In this document: in pieces, positions 9,748 to 18,105 of the stretch | Numbering within the stretch: position 1 is the first letter of the stretch | Layout: each line of letters opens with the position of its first letter | Source: Banduia mediterranea | GTDB taxonomy: Bacteria; Pseudomonadota; Gammaproteobacteria; Nevskiales; Nevskiaceae | Length of the DNA stretch: 58,185 nt | Reading direction: 5' to 3' | NCBI RefSeq assembly: GCF_031846245.1 | Contig: NZ_JAVRIC010000025.1 | Span: 1-58,185, forward strand | Translations under genes and position numbers: made by a program | Notes under the pieces: generated by a model | What the model was told of the DNA's origin: nothing | Seen by the model: the letters and a program-made list of their open reading frames with translations, nothing else | Databases searched by the model: none

Positions 9748-10554
9748 CTACCCCACCTGATCGGTCCATACCTTGAAGCTTTCGAGAATGTTTTCGCCGA
9801 AGGCCGTGCTGATCGCCACGTCCGCCGCATCACGGCCGCGCGCGATCAGCACGCGGCCAATGCGCGGCTGATTGTTGCGCGCATCGAAGGTGTACCAGTT
9901 GCCGTCCAGATAGGCCTCGAACCAGCCGGCGAAGTCCATCGGCCCGTACGGCGGCGGCATGCCGATGTCGCCGAGATAGCCGGTGCAGTAACGCGCCGGA
10001 ATGTTCATGCAGCGACAGAAGGCGATCGCCAGATGCGCGTAGTCGCGGCAGACGCCGGTGCCATCGTGATATGCCTGCAGGGCGGACTTGGTGGCGTTGG
10101 CGTGCTCATACCCGAAGCGGATGTGCGTGTGCACGAAGTCGCAGATCGCCTGTACGCGCGCCCAGCCCAGCGGCGCGTTGCCGAACAGTCCCCAGGCAAT
10201 CTGGGAGAGCCGGTCGGTTTCGCAGTAGCGGCTGCCCAGCAGATACACCAGGGTCTCGGCCGGCAGGTCCTGGACTTCATACTGCCAGGCGTTGGGCACA
10301 ACGATTTCCGGCAGCCCGGAATCCCGCACCACGGCGTCGGCCGTCATGCGCAGGCGGCCTTGCGGCGCAACCAGACGCGAGCACCAGTTGCCGAAACTGT
10401 CGCGGTAGGCCGTGACCGGCACCGAGGGCGTGGTGATCAGGTGATCCGGCTGCATCAGGTCCGACGCTCGACTGTAGTGCACGTTGAGCGTGAGGATCAG
10501 CGGCGTGGGCTTGGGGAAGTCGTAGATCAGTTCGTAACCGACGCGAATCTGCAT
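9748..10554 (-). CDS. Transglutaminase-like (COG1305 type) protein
   Basis: A 268-residue cytosolic-looking protein. The N-terminal beta domain (about 1-100, YELIYDFPKPTPLILTLNV) is the bacterial transglutaminase N-domain. The core (about 140-235) contains the expected nucleophile in GTGVCRDYAHLAIAFCR and an Asp in WYTFDARNNQPRIGR. Where canonical transglutaminases have an AWFE-type His, this protein reads DFAGWFEAYL; I believe this is common in its subfamily. Members may act as proteases or amidases on cell-wall or cytosolic peptides; the substrate cannot be told. It stands alone, 60 bases downstream of the amidohydrolase gene. Confidence 0.85.
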   Translation of the reverse strand: MQIRVGYELIYDFPKPTPLILTLNVHYSRASDLMQPDHLITTPSVPVTAYRDSFGNWCSRLVAPQGRLRMTADAVVRDSGLPEIVVPNAWQYEVQDLPAETLVYLLGSRYCETDRLSQIAWGLFGNAPLGWARVQAICDFVHTHIRFGYEHANATKSALQAYHDGTGVCRDYAHLAIAFCRCMNIPARYCTGYLGDIGMPPPYGPMDFAGWFEAYLDGNWYTFDARNNQPRIGRVLIARGRDAADVAISTAFGENILESFKVWTDQVG

Positions 10555-10615
10555 GCCAGGGTCTCGAAAAGCGCACGGCGGCGCTGTAAATGTCGCGGGG
10601 CTGGAATCGGCGGCC

Positions 10616-11434
10616 TCAGGCCGCCGCGAGTCCCGCAGGAAGTTGCTTGAGCAGGCTGGCCAGTCGTCCGGCCCAGTTCTTCTGTCCGGCCTGGTCTGCG
10701 ATCAGGTCCTGGCGGATTTCGATACCGACGTGCGCGATACCGCGCATTTCACCATGCAACGGCAGCGTGTGATCCAGATCATCATCAATCGCATACGGCT
10801 CGTTGTCGCCTACGGTGAGACGTTCATCGCGCCCCAGGCGCTTGAGCATCTCGGCGGCCAGTCCATGGCGGTCCTGGCGATACATCAGCCCGATATGCCA
10901 GGGCCGGGAGTCGCCGCGATAGACCGGCGTGAAGCTGTGTACGGCGATCAGGATCGTGGGCTTGCGTGCAAGCATGCGCTGATCCAGGAGCGTCGTGATC
11001 GCCGCGTGATACGGATTGAATATCTGCAACCGACGGGCTGCCGCCTGTTCCGCGCTCAGGTGCAGATTGCCGCTCACCCGCCCCCACTCGCTCTGAGTGG
11101 CGATGAATTCTGGGCTGTGCGGCGGCCGATTGCAGTCCACCACCAGGCGTGAATAGTTTTGCAGGATCAGGCTCGCATCGAGCCGCTCGGACAGGGCCTG
11201 CGCGACCGCCGCGGCGCCGATGTCCCAGGCGATATGACTGGCGCGCTCGCCTTCGCTCAGGCCGAGCAAACCCAGCGAACCGGGAATGCGCGCGCTGGCA
11301 TGGTCGCAGACCAGCACGAATGCGGACCCGCCCTCGGCGCGCAGCACGCTGAAGGCGGGCGGTTCACCAGCCGCAAGCAGCGGCGCAAGCGCAGTGGACA
11401 GCGGTGTCGGCGTCGCAGCGTCGAGAACACTCAT
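10616..11434 (-). CDS. N-formylglutamate amidohydrolase family protein
   Basis: A 272-residue protein of the N-formylglutamate amidohydrolase (HutG-type) superfamily, zinc-dependent carboxypeptidase-like hydrolases. Recognisable blocks are FVLVCDHASARIPGSLG, HIAWDIGAAAVAQ, YSRLVVDCNRPP and ILIAVHSFTPVYRG. No other histidine-degradation genes are nearby, so a role in histidine breakdown is not supported; many family members have unknown amide substrates. I chose the ATG at 11434, which has GGAGT about nine bases upstream, over an in-frame ATG ten codons earlier. Confidence 0.88.
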   Translation of the reverse strand: MSVLDAATPTPLSTALAPLLAAGEPPAFSVLRAEGGSAFVLVCDHASARIPGSLGLLGLSEGERASHIAWDIGAAAVAQALSERLDASLILQNYSRLVVDCNRPPHSPEFIATQSEWGRVSGNLHLSAEQAAARRLQIFNPYHAAITTLLDQRMLARKPTILIAVHSFTPVYRGDSRPWHIGLMYRQDRHGLAAEMLKRLGRDERLTVGDNEPYAIDDDLDHTLPLHGEMRGIAHVGIEIRQDLIADQAGQKNWAGRLASLLKQLPAGLAAA

Positions 11435-11678
11435 GCGCAATGACTCCGTAAACCGCGCAGACACACGGCCACACGCGAACCGCCGCGGCGATCGGCGGGA
11501 AATGGCAAGACGATTGGATAAGCGGTCAAAACAGGCTCCAGACTAAGGACGGGGCTGCGGGCTTGTCGGCAGCCAGCGATCCAGGCTGGAAGCGTCCTCG
11601 GGGACGACGAAGCCAAGGCCGGCTTCGTGCAGTCGCAGGAGTATGCGCCGAATCCAGACGCATCGTATTGCGGCGCGT

Positions 11679-12470
11679 TCAGTCCGCGAGTGTCTGATTC
11701 AAGGCGGCCGCCAGACGCGCGCCGCCGGTACGCAGTCGAATATCCAGCGTGGGCCACCAGTTGCGCTGATAGCGGCCCGCCTCCAGCTTGTGCTCCGGAT
11801 AGAAGCCGGGGCTGGAAATGATGCGGCAGTCCTCCACCGCCCAATCGCGTGGGCCGGCCTGTTGGTCATGTCGGATCGGACCTTCTTCGCGCAGTTCGTC
11901 GACGAGCTGTGCGGCGTCCAGACCGTGCCGGTGGATCATGCCGGAGTCCCACCAGGCGTGGAGATTACTGCCCTGCCCGTCCGCCTGGAGCTGATAGGTA
12001 TTGCCTCCACGGTCGTCGCCGAAGGAACCGTGCAGGGGCTGGTGGATGTCACCGATGAAATGCACGACGTACTTCAGCGCGATGAGACGCGCTTGCGGTT
12101 CCGCATCCGAGGCGAGCACGGCCAGCTGGCGGTCGATCTGTGCGACCACGCATTGTCCGCCCGGGCAGTCGCGTTCCGGCAGGTACTCGCATTGCCCGCG
12201 CGGAAAATTGACGTAGTGCCAGGCGTAGGTCTCCTGGCTGCGCGTCTCGTCCGCCCAGCTCGCGATCGAACCGAGCGTGGCGCCGGGCTCCTGCGTCAGC
12301 AGGGCGTCCACTTGCTGACGGGCGGCGGGGTTCAGCTGCCCATACGCCAGTTCCGCAACCACGCGATGGCCGACCGGCCCCCAGGCCTGGGCAGGCGCGG
12401 CGAAGAACGCGCTCAAGGCCAGACACAGGTGCCCCAGGGCCTCGATCGGGCGAATCGGATATCGGTGCAT
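11679..12470 (-). CDS. Secreted S1/P1 family nuclease
   Basis: A zinc-dependent single-strand-specific nuclease of the S1/P1 family, exported to the periplasm. A signal peptide (cleavage after AQA) leaves Trp at the mature N-terminus, as the family needs, since that residue binds zinc. The other ligands are visible: GHRVV, IASWADE, WHYVNFP, VVHFIGDIHQPLH and NLHAWWDSGMI. The 263-residue length is normal for bacterial members. It lies 20 bases after the MMPL exporter gene, last in an operon with mlaA. The 244 bases between it and the preceding amidohydrolase start hold no recognisable gene. Confidence 0.92.
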   Translation of the reverse strand: MHRYPIRPIEALGHLCLALSAFFAAPAQAWGPVGHRVVAELAYGQLNPAARQQVDALLTQEPGATLGSIASWADETRSQETYAWHYVNFPRGQCEYLPERDCPGGQCVVAQIDRQLAVLASDAEPQARLIALKYVVHFIGDIHQPLHGSFGDDRGGNTYQLQADGQGSNLHAWWDSGMIHRHGLDAAQLVDELREEGPIRHDQQAGPRDWAVEDCRIISSPGFYPEHKLEAGRYQRNWWPTLDIRLRTGGARLAAALNQTLAD

Positions 12471-12490
12471 GGCTGCGCTTCCTTGGGGAT

Positions 12491-14902
12491 TCAGGTGCTC
12501 GTCGCCGGCTGTTTGCCACCAAGGCGCAGCAGCAAGGCTGGCAGCAGCAGCAGATCGGCGATCAGCGCCACCAGCATCGCGGTACCGGACAACAGCCCGA
12601 ACAATATGGTCGGCACGAAGTCCGAGAACGCCAGCAGGGCGAAACCCAGCACCAGAATCAGCGTGGTGTAGATCAATGCGGCACCCACGCTGCGATGACT
12701 GCGGCGGATCGCTTCAGCCATGTCGGCACCGCTTTTTTGTTCCTGGCGCACACGATGCACATAGTGGATCGTATCGTCCACGGCGATGCCCATGGCGACC
12801 GAGGCGATGGTGATGGTCATGAAGTCCAGCGGAATGCGCAGCCAGCCCATGATACCCAGCACCACCAGCGACGACAGGATGTTCGGCACCAGCGCGATCA
12901 GGGCCACGCGCAGAGAGCCGAAGATCACCCAGAACGCGAGGCCCAGCACCACGAAGACCACGCCCAGCGTCAGTTCCTGCGAGGTAAACAGTCGCTCCAG
13001 CAGATCTTCGTACAGCACCAGCAAACTGGTGAGTTGGTAGTCATCACGGTCGAGGCCGAGTGCCTCGATCTGACGATGCAGGGTATCGAGCAGTTCGCCG
13101 CGGTCCAGACCTTCGGTGGTGTCCTGGATTCGCGCGGACAGACGCAGTTCGCCACTGTCTTCCGAGAAGTAGCTGCCGACGAGGTCCTTGCGCAGGGAAT
13201 CATCCAAGGTCCAGTACACGGCCGTGAGTTCGGTTTCGGTCAGCGGGCGATTGCCGTTGAGCCCGCGCGCCAGCTCGGTGAAGTTGACGATCGACAGCAC
13301 CGTGCCCATGGCCGGCTGCTGTTCCAGCACGGCCTGGATCCGCTGCGCCATCTGCACGGATTCGGCGCGCAACACTAGGTTTCCGCTGTTCGGGCCGCCA
13401 TCCGGCAGGTGGTAGATCACGTCCAGTGGCGTGGAGCCGCCCATCTCGCGATCGACGAAGGCCAGTTCCTTGTGGATTCGCGTGGAATCCTTGAAGTAGT
13501 TGATGAAGCTGTTTTCCACGTCCAGCAGCAAGGCGCCGGCAATGCTGGCGCCGAGCAGCGCAAGGCCGGCCACGATCATCAGACCACTGCGCCGCAAGGC
13601 AAGTCCCGACAGAGCGCCGGTCACGCCCTGGGTCCAGCGGTCGCTTTGCGCGCGGTCGCGCCGGCCCAGCAGCAGCATCGCCGTGGGGAACAGGATCAGG
13701 CTGGTGAGAATGGACACGCCCATCGCCACGATCATCATCAGGCCGAAGGCGCGTACCGGCGCGATGTCGCACAGAATCAGCGAGGCGAAACCCACCGAGG
13801 TGGTGAGCCCGGCGTACAGACAGGGGCCGATCTTCTCGCGCAGGGTGCGTTCCACCAGGCTGCGCACATCGGCGGCTTCGTCCTTGGCCTGCTCATCGCG
13901 GTACTGGACGATCAGATGCACGACGATCGCCAGCGTCAGCACCAATTGCAAAGCCATGAAGTTGGCCGAAATCACCGTAGCCTTGAGGCCCAGCAGGCCG
14001 AACAAACCCACCGTCATCAGCACGCTGACGGCACAACAGGCCAGCGGCAGCGCCACCCACAGGAAACGGCGGAAGATCAACATCAGCACGATGCCGATCA
14101 TCGCCACCACGGCGACACCGAAGACCTTGAGGTCCTTGCGCACCATGCGAATCAGGTCCACACCGAGCACCTGGACACCGCCGAGGTAGATGTTGGCGTC
14201 GTCCTCGTACTCGGCCACGATGCCGCGAATCGCATCGACCTCGTCAGCGCGTTGCAGGCGCAGTTCCTTTTCGATCGGCGCGGCCTGCTGCTTCAGGTCT
14301 TCGAGCGCGGCTTCATCGTCGTCGCCGAGTTTGCCGTCGAGCCGCTTGGCCTGGATTTGCGTGATCTGGCGATTCAGCTCACCGAGCCTGGCGTTGCTTT
14401 TGAACAGCACCTGCAAGGCCGTGGCGGTCTGTTTCCTGTTGACCAGCAGGCCTTCGTAGATCGGATGGCCGCTGAGAATCTGCTTGAGCCGCTGCGGGCT
14501 GAAGCTGCGGTTCTGCATTGTCCAGTCGTCAGGATTGAAGCCGCCGTCCAGCCCGATCGAGGCATCGGCCGGGATCAATGGCACATTGACCAGCGAACGC
14601 ACCGACTTGACCCGCTCCAGCTTCTCGATGGCGGCGGACATGCTGCGCAGATCGTCCAGCGACGCCGGGTCGAAGATGCTGCGCTGGCGCGGCTCGTAGG
14701 CCACGAACATGAACTCCTCGGGCGAGAAGCGCTGCTGCACGACGCGATTCTCGATGTACAGGCGGTTGCCTTCGGAGATCAGCGTGTCGGCCGATGCGTT
14801 GACCTCGAAGCGGCCCACGAACGCCGTGAGGCCCGCCGCCACGATCAGGAAAGCCAACAGCACCGATACCGGGTGGCGGCTCAGGCCGCGGATCGGACTC
14901 AT
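12491..14902 (-). CDS. MMPL/RND-superfamily lipid exporter (HpnN-like)
   Basis: An 803-residue RND-type membrane protein with the MMPL layout: helix 1 at about 12-30, a large periplasmic loop, a helix block at about 255-425 that includes a sterol-sensing-like region, a second periplasmic loop, and a final block at about 625-790. GIAVDDTIHYVHRVRQE near residue 715 is the typical MMPL motif. Relatives move hydrophobic lipids, for example hopanoids, toward the outer membrane. Its start overlaps the mlaA stop (ATGA), which fits a shared role in lipid traffic. The cargo is unknown. Confidence 0.9.
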   Translation of the reverse strand: MSPIRGLSRHPVSVLLAFLIVAAGLTAFVGRFEVNASADTLISEGNRLYIENRVVQQRFSPEEFMFVAYEPRQRSIFDPASLDDLRSMSAAIEKLERVKSVRSLVNVPLIPADASIGLDGGFNPDDWTMQNRSFSPQRLKQILSGHPIYEGLLVNRKQTATALQVLFKSNARLGELNRQITQIQAKRLDGKLGDDDEAALEDLKQQAAPIEKELRLQRADEVDAIRGIVAEYEDDANIYLGGVQVLGVDLIRMVRKDLKVFGVAVVAMIGIVLMLIFRRFLWVALPLACCAVSVLMTVGLFGLLGLKATVISANFMALQLVLTLAIVVHLIVQYRDEQAKDEAADVRSLVERTLREKIGPCLYAGLTTSVGFASLILCDIAPVRAFGLMMIVAMGVSILTSLILFPTAMLLLGRRDRAQSDRWTQGVTGALSGLALRRSGLMIVAGLALLGASIAGALLLDVENSFINYFKDSTRIHKELAFVDREMGGSTPLDVIYHLPDGGPNSGNLVLRAESVQMAQRIQAVLEQQPAMGTVLSIVNFTELARGLNGNRPLTETELTAVYWTLDDSLRKDLVGSYFSEDSGELRLSARIQDTTEGLDRGELLDTLHRQIEALGLDRDDYQLTSLLVLYEDLLERLFTSQELTLGVVFVVLGLAFWVIFGSLRVALIALVPNILSSLVVLGIMGWLRIPLDFMTITIASVAMGIAVDDTIHYVHRVRQEQKSGADMAEAIRRSHRSVGAALIYTTLILVLGFALLAFSDFVPTILFGLLSGTAMLVALIADLLLLPALLLRLGGKQPATST

Positions 14903-15807
14903 TCCTGGCTTTCCCCCTTCTTGCCGTAGATGTCGTCGCGCTGCAAGCCTTCGAGGTGCAGGTTGCGGAAGAAGATGTAAGGGTCTTCGGCCTTTTCACG
15001 CAGCGTGGTGTAGCTCTCGGCCGAGGGTGCGAACGACTGGAACCCGTCGAAACCGGTAATCACCGTGGATTCGGGCTGGTCCACCAGGTACGGGATCGGA
15101 TTGAGGAAATAGTCGGCCACCACGCCGGCGCCACTGCGCAGATCGGATGGCCCGAAGAACGGCAGCACGATATAGGTACCGTAGCCGCTGCCGTAACGCG
15201 ACAGGGTATCGGCAAAGCCCGTGGTTTCGCGCTTCATGCCGAGCCAGCTATCGGCCGGATCGAAAATGCCGAGCAGACCCACGGTGCTGTTGACCACGAA
15301 ACGCAGGACATCGCGCCCCGCCGCCTTGGGCTTGGCCTGCACCAGATGATTGACCGCATGGATCGGCATCTTGATGTTGTGGAAGACATTGCCGATGCCC
15401 GTGCGCACCGGCTTGGGCAAGGCCTTCTGATAGCCCTTGGCCAGCGGGATCAGGGCGTAGCGATAGGTCACGTCGTTGAACGCGAAGATCGCGCGGTTGA
15501 TGCGGATCAGCGGGTCCTTGGGCTCGGGGAAGCCGACGACGTCCGGATCGACCTCGCCGTTCTCGCCAGGCTGCGGGTCTGCGATGACGGTGGGCTCGAT
15601 GCCGCCGGGCAACGTCCGCGGCTGAGGCTGCGTGGCTTGTACCGGCGATGATGCGGCGGTCGGGCTGTCGGAATCGCGCTCCGGGGTGGGCGTGGACGCA
15701 CAGGCGCTCAGCAAGGCCGCCAGCAACAGCGCCGCCAAGCGTCCTCGCGCCCGCCAGGGGCGGTCCGTGCCGACTGAACACCGGGCCAGCGTCTTGAGCT
15801 TCGTCAC
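14899..15807 (-). CDS. mlaA: MlaA (VacJ) outer-membrane lipoprotein
   Basis: MlaA removes phospholipids from the outer leaflet of the outer membrane and passes them to the Mla system. The protein has a signal peptide and lipobox (LLSAC), a Pro/Ser/Thr-rich linker (about 35-75) and the MlaA core from FPEPKDPLIRINRAIFAFND to the C-terminus. I prefer a GTG start at 15807: the strong AAGGGAG lies seven bases from it but only one base from the ATG at 15813. It is the first gene of an operon with the MMPL exporter and S1/P1 nuclease; no mlaBCDEF genes are in the window. Confidence 0.93.
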   Translation of the reverse strand: MTKLKTLARCSVGTDRPWRARGRLAALLLAALLSACASTPTPERDSDSPTAASSPVQATQPQPRTLPGGIEPTVIADPQPGENGEVDPDVVGFPEPKDPLIRINRAIFAFNDVTYRYALIPLAKGYQKALPKPVRTGIGNVFHNIKMPIHAVNHLVQAKPKAAGRDVLRFVVNSTVGLLGIFDPADSWLGMKRETTGFADTLSRYGSGYGTYIVLPFFGPSDLRSGAGVVADYFLNPIPYLVDQPESTVITGFDGFQSFAPSAESYTTLREKAEDPYIFFRNLHLEGLQRDDIYGKKGESQE

Positions 15808-15895
15808 AAGCATTCTCCCTTCGCCGTGCCGTGAGCCGTTACCGGCACTGCGTATTCACGCCGCGATAGGCGCAATCAAGGTGAGACTAGAGGGG

Positions 15896-15911
15896 CCTGG
15901 CTTAAGCCAGG
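15896..15911. promoter_or_regulatory. Perfect 16-bp palindrome between RIO1 kinase gene and mlaA
   Basis: CCTGGCTTAAGCCAGG is perfectly self-complementary. It lies 89 bases before the mlaA start and 77 bases after the RIO1 stop on the same strand. It could be an operator for the mlaA operon or the stem of a hairpin; there is no T-run. A short purine-rich stretch and the mlaA ribosome-binding site follow. Confidence 0.35.
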
Positions 15912-15987
15912 GTGACGCAGATGCTGTCGGCGATGGCGTCCAGGCGGTATGGCCCGCGAATCAGCTCGCCGACAATCGAGGACGCGC

Positions 15988-16842
15988 TCAGTCCTCGTCG
16001 GCCTCTTCGCGCCCGCGCTGGCGCGCTTCGGCTTCGAGACGCGCATCCTCGATCTCGTCAAGCACGCCGTCGAGGTCCACCTCGCGGTCGTCGAATTCGA
16101 ACTCGCCCGTCAGCACCGAATCCGGCCGCAGTTCGCTGGCCTGGAACAGCGCCCACATCTCGTGCGCGTAGTGCGTCTTGAGCAGCTCGGGCGCGGCGCG
16201 TCCGAAGGTGGAGCGCATGTTGTTGACGTCGCGCAGCAGCATGCTGAACGCATTGTTGTTGCTCGCCGCATCCACGGCCTGCGGCAGGTCGATCACGACC
16301 GGCCCATTGCCGTCGACCAGCACGTTGTATTCGGACAGATCGCCGTGGATCAGGCCGGCGCAGAGCATGCGCACGATCTGCTCGATCATGAAGGCATGCC
16401 ACTGCAGCGCCTGTTCCCGGCTCATTTCCACTTCATTGAGGCGCGGCGCCGGCAGGCCGTCGTCTGCGGTCACCAGCTCCATCAGCAGCACACCGCCGAA
16501 CACGCCCATCGGCTCGGGCACGCGCACACCGGCGGCGGCGAGCCGGTACAAGGCGTCCACCTCGGCGTTCTTCCATTCGGCTTCCTGCACCGAGCGGCCA
16601 TGCCTGCCGCGTCGCCCCTTGGCACGGGCGTCACGGCTGCCACGGGCCTTGCGTCCTTCCTGGTATTCGGCGAGCCGGTGGAATCCGCGATGTTCCGCGT
16701 CCTTGTAAACCTTGGCGCAGCAGGTCCGGCCGCCGCTGCGCACCACGAACACGGCGGCTTCCTTGCCGCTTTGAAGCTGGCGCACGACCTCGTCGATCAG
16801 CCCTTCTTCAACCAGCGGTTGCAGGCCCTTGGGAATTTTCAT
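15988..16842 (-). CDS. RIO1-family serine protein kinase (PA4780-like)
   Basis: A 284-residue protein with a RIO-kinase fold. The ATP-binding region has GKEAAVFVVRSGGRTCCAKVYKD, the catalytic loop is HGDLSEYNVLV and the metal-binding loop VIDLPQAVD. A basic insertion (about 65-88, rich in Arg and Lys) and an acidic tail ending EEADED are typical of the bacterial group. PA4780 of Pseudomonas, the comparison I rely on, is reported as a phosphatase-paired kinase; no partner phosphatase is visible here. The substrate is unknown. Confidence 0.9.
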   Translation of the reverse strand: MKIPKGLQPLVEEGLIDEVVRQLQSGKEAAVFVVRSGGRTCCAKVYKDAEHRGFHRLAEYQEGRKARGSRDARAKGRRGRHGRSVQEAEWKNAEVDALYRLAAAGVRVPEPMGVFGGVLLMELVTADDGLPAPRLNEVEMSREQALQWHAFMIEQIVRMLCAGLIHGDLSEYNVLVDGNGPVVIDLPQAVDAASNNNAFSMLLRDVNNMRSTFGRAAPELLKTHYAHEMWALFQASELRPDSVLTGEFEFDDREVDLDGVLDEIEDARLEAEARQRGREEADED

Positions 16843-16942
16843 GGAACGGTGACACGAAATGGCGGACCGGCGTCACCGATCATCAAGCCCTGCGGCCATC
16901 GGGAAAACGCTGCGATCGTCACGAACGGGGGGACAACGGCGA

Positions 16943-17044
16943 CTAGCGCTTTTTCTGCTTCTCGGCCTTGACGGCACGCTTTTCGAGCAACGTCAAAGCC
17001 GGCTTCTTCTTGGTTTCCTTCTTGCGATCCATGCCCTTGCTCAT
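16943..17044 (-). CDS. Tiny basic protein (33 aa), coupled to upstream tiny gene
   Basis: Reads MSKGMDRKKETKKKPALT... and ends KAEKQKKR: 33 residues, about half of them Lys or Arg, and no hydrophobic segment. Small proteins beginning MSKGMD-KKE-KKKPAKT occur widely in Proteobacteria with no known role, as far as I recall. The ATG overlaps the stop of the upstream 42-residue gene (ATGA), so translation is probably coupled. Composition suggests nucleic-acid or ribosome binding; this is inference. It is too short for most gene finders and could easily be missed. Confidence 0.7.
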   Translation of the reverse strand: MSKGMDRKKETKKKPALTLLEKRAVKAEKQKKR

Positions 17045-17169
17045 CGCGAGGCTTCCGGCGCGTCATCAGTGGTATTGCGCGACAGCTTCTTCTGACGCTT
17101 TTCTTCCTGCTTCTTGTTCTTCTGCAGCTCGCGTTGTCGCTTGTCGAACTGGTAATTGGGCTTGGCCAT
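17041..17169 (-). CDS. Tiny basic protein (42 aa), MAKPNYQFDKRQREL type
   Basis: A 42-residue protein beginning MAKPNYQFDKRQRELQKNKK and continuing with another Lys/Glu/Arg-rich helix before a short acidic tail. The same N-terminal pattern occurs in many unannotated small proteins of Gammaproteobacteria and other Proteobacteria. A ribosome-binding site GGAAAG lies six bases before the ATG. Its stop is shared with the start of the following 33-residue gene. It resembles a single charged helix or coiled coil; the function is unknown. A longer in-frame extension upstream overlaps the acyltransferase gene and is not believable. Confidence 0.75.
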   Translation of the reverse strand: MAKPNYQFDKRQRELQKNKKQEEKRQKKLSRNTTDDAPEASR

Positions 17170-17261
17170 GATCTTTCCGCTGCGGATTTCGACCAGTGTA
17201 ATCGCTCTCAGGCCTTCGCGAAGCGAGTACCGCGACACGGCCGAACTCCGCGTGCCGTGAT

Positions 17262-17936
17262 TCAGCCGGCGCCCAGCGCCGGTCCGGGCCTGGTCGCAAC
17301 GGCAGGGGCGCAGACCAGCAATTCCATCTGCTTGAGGGAATCGGCGATCGCCGCCTGATGCAGGGCGAAGTCCTCGAACCTCGTATCCGCCGGAACGTGA
17401 ACGGGCGCACCGTAGTGAATGTCGATGCGCGAGAACGGCTTCGGCAAACGGAACGCATCCCAGCTCTTGAAGCGCCAGTAGCGCGCCGGCATCGGAAAGT
17501 ACGGCACGATCGGCGCGCCGGACTGCCGGGCCATTTCGATGATGCCGGGTTTCACCACATGGGCCGGGCCGCTCGGTCCGTCCACGGTCACCGCACCGGG
17601 AAGCCCCGCCTTGAGGAAATCGATCATTTCGTCCTTGGCTTCCTTGCCACCCTTGTCGATGCCGCGCTTGCGCGAGCTGCCGCGCACCACGGCATGACCG
17701 AGCCGCGAACACAGATAGGCCACCGGATCACCGTCGCGCGAACGCGAGACGATCACGGTATGTCGGCGACCGGTCTGCGCAAGGATTCCGCCGAACAGGT
17801 TCTGGTGCCAGATCGCCAGGAGATAGGGCTTTCCATCCGCGCCCGGACGCGGTGTGCCGTCCCGAAAGCGATAGGTGAAAGCCAGCAGCCGGATCAGGGC
17901 AAAGCCCAGCGGCAGCAACAGATACTTGACCAGCAT
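17262..17936 (-). CDS. Lysophospholipid acyltransferase family protein (DUF374)
   Basis: A 224-residue membrane-associated protein of the DUF374 family, related to LpxL-type lauroyl acyltransferases. An N-terminal hydrophobic helix (about 3-22) is followed by the catalytic-type HQNLFGG motif near residue 43, then ...IVSRSRDGDPVA..., TVDGPSGPAHVVKPGIIEMA and a PxxPYFPMPARYW block. It probably acylates a lipid A or lysophospholipid-like acceptor at the inner membrane, by family. It is divergent from astB, with about 170 bases between that hold no other gene. Confidence 0.87.
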   Translation of the reverse strand: MLVKYLLLPLGFALIRLLAFTYRFRDGTPRPGADGKPYLLAIWHQNLFGGILAQTGRRHTVIVSRSRDGDPVAYLCSRLGHAVVRGSSRKRGIDKGGKEAKDEMIDFLKAGLPGAVTVDGPSGPAHVVKPGIIEMARQSGAPIVPYFPMPARYWRFKSWDAFRLPKPFSRIDIHYGAPVHVPADTRFEDFALHQAAIADSLKQMELLVCAPAVATRPGPALGAG

Positions 17937-18105
17937 TGATGTCCCCCGGCGAATCGGTATCGATTCGGTTCGATGCGAACTCGCCGCCCCCGCAACGAGC
18001 GCCAGCGCGAGGCTGCGCCGGCCGGCCGCAGTCTACAGGTTTATGCCCGACCGGCCCGGACTGGCACACTGAGCATCCGTTCCAGAACCATCCGCGCATC
18101 CGTCC

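Noticed and set aside
11431-11844. Minus-strand frame overlapping the end of the S1/P1 nuclease gene and the following gap.
   Set aside because: Runs out of frame through the nuclease C-terminus and has no recognisable sequence.
15912-15987. Minus-strand frame after the RIO1 stop that reads like a short protein tail ending DAIADSICVTLA.
   Set aside because: No start codon in a sensible place and the RIO1 gene already ends normally in an acidic tail; probably chance.
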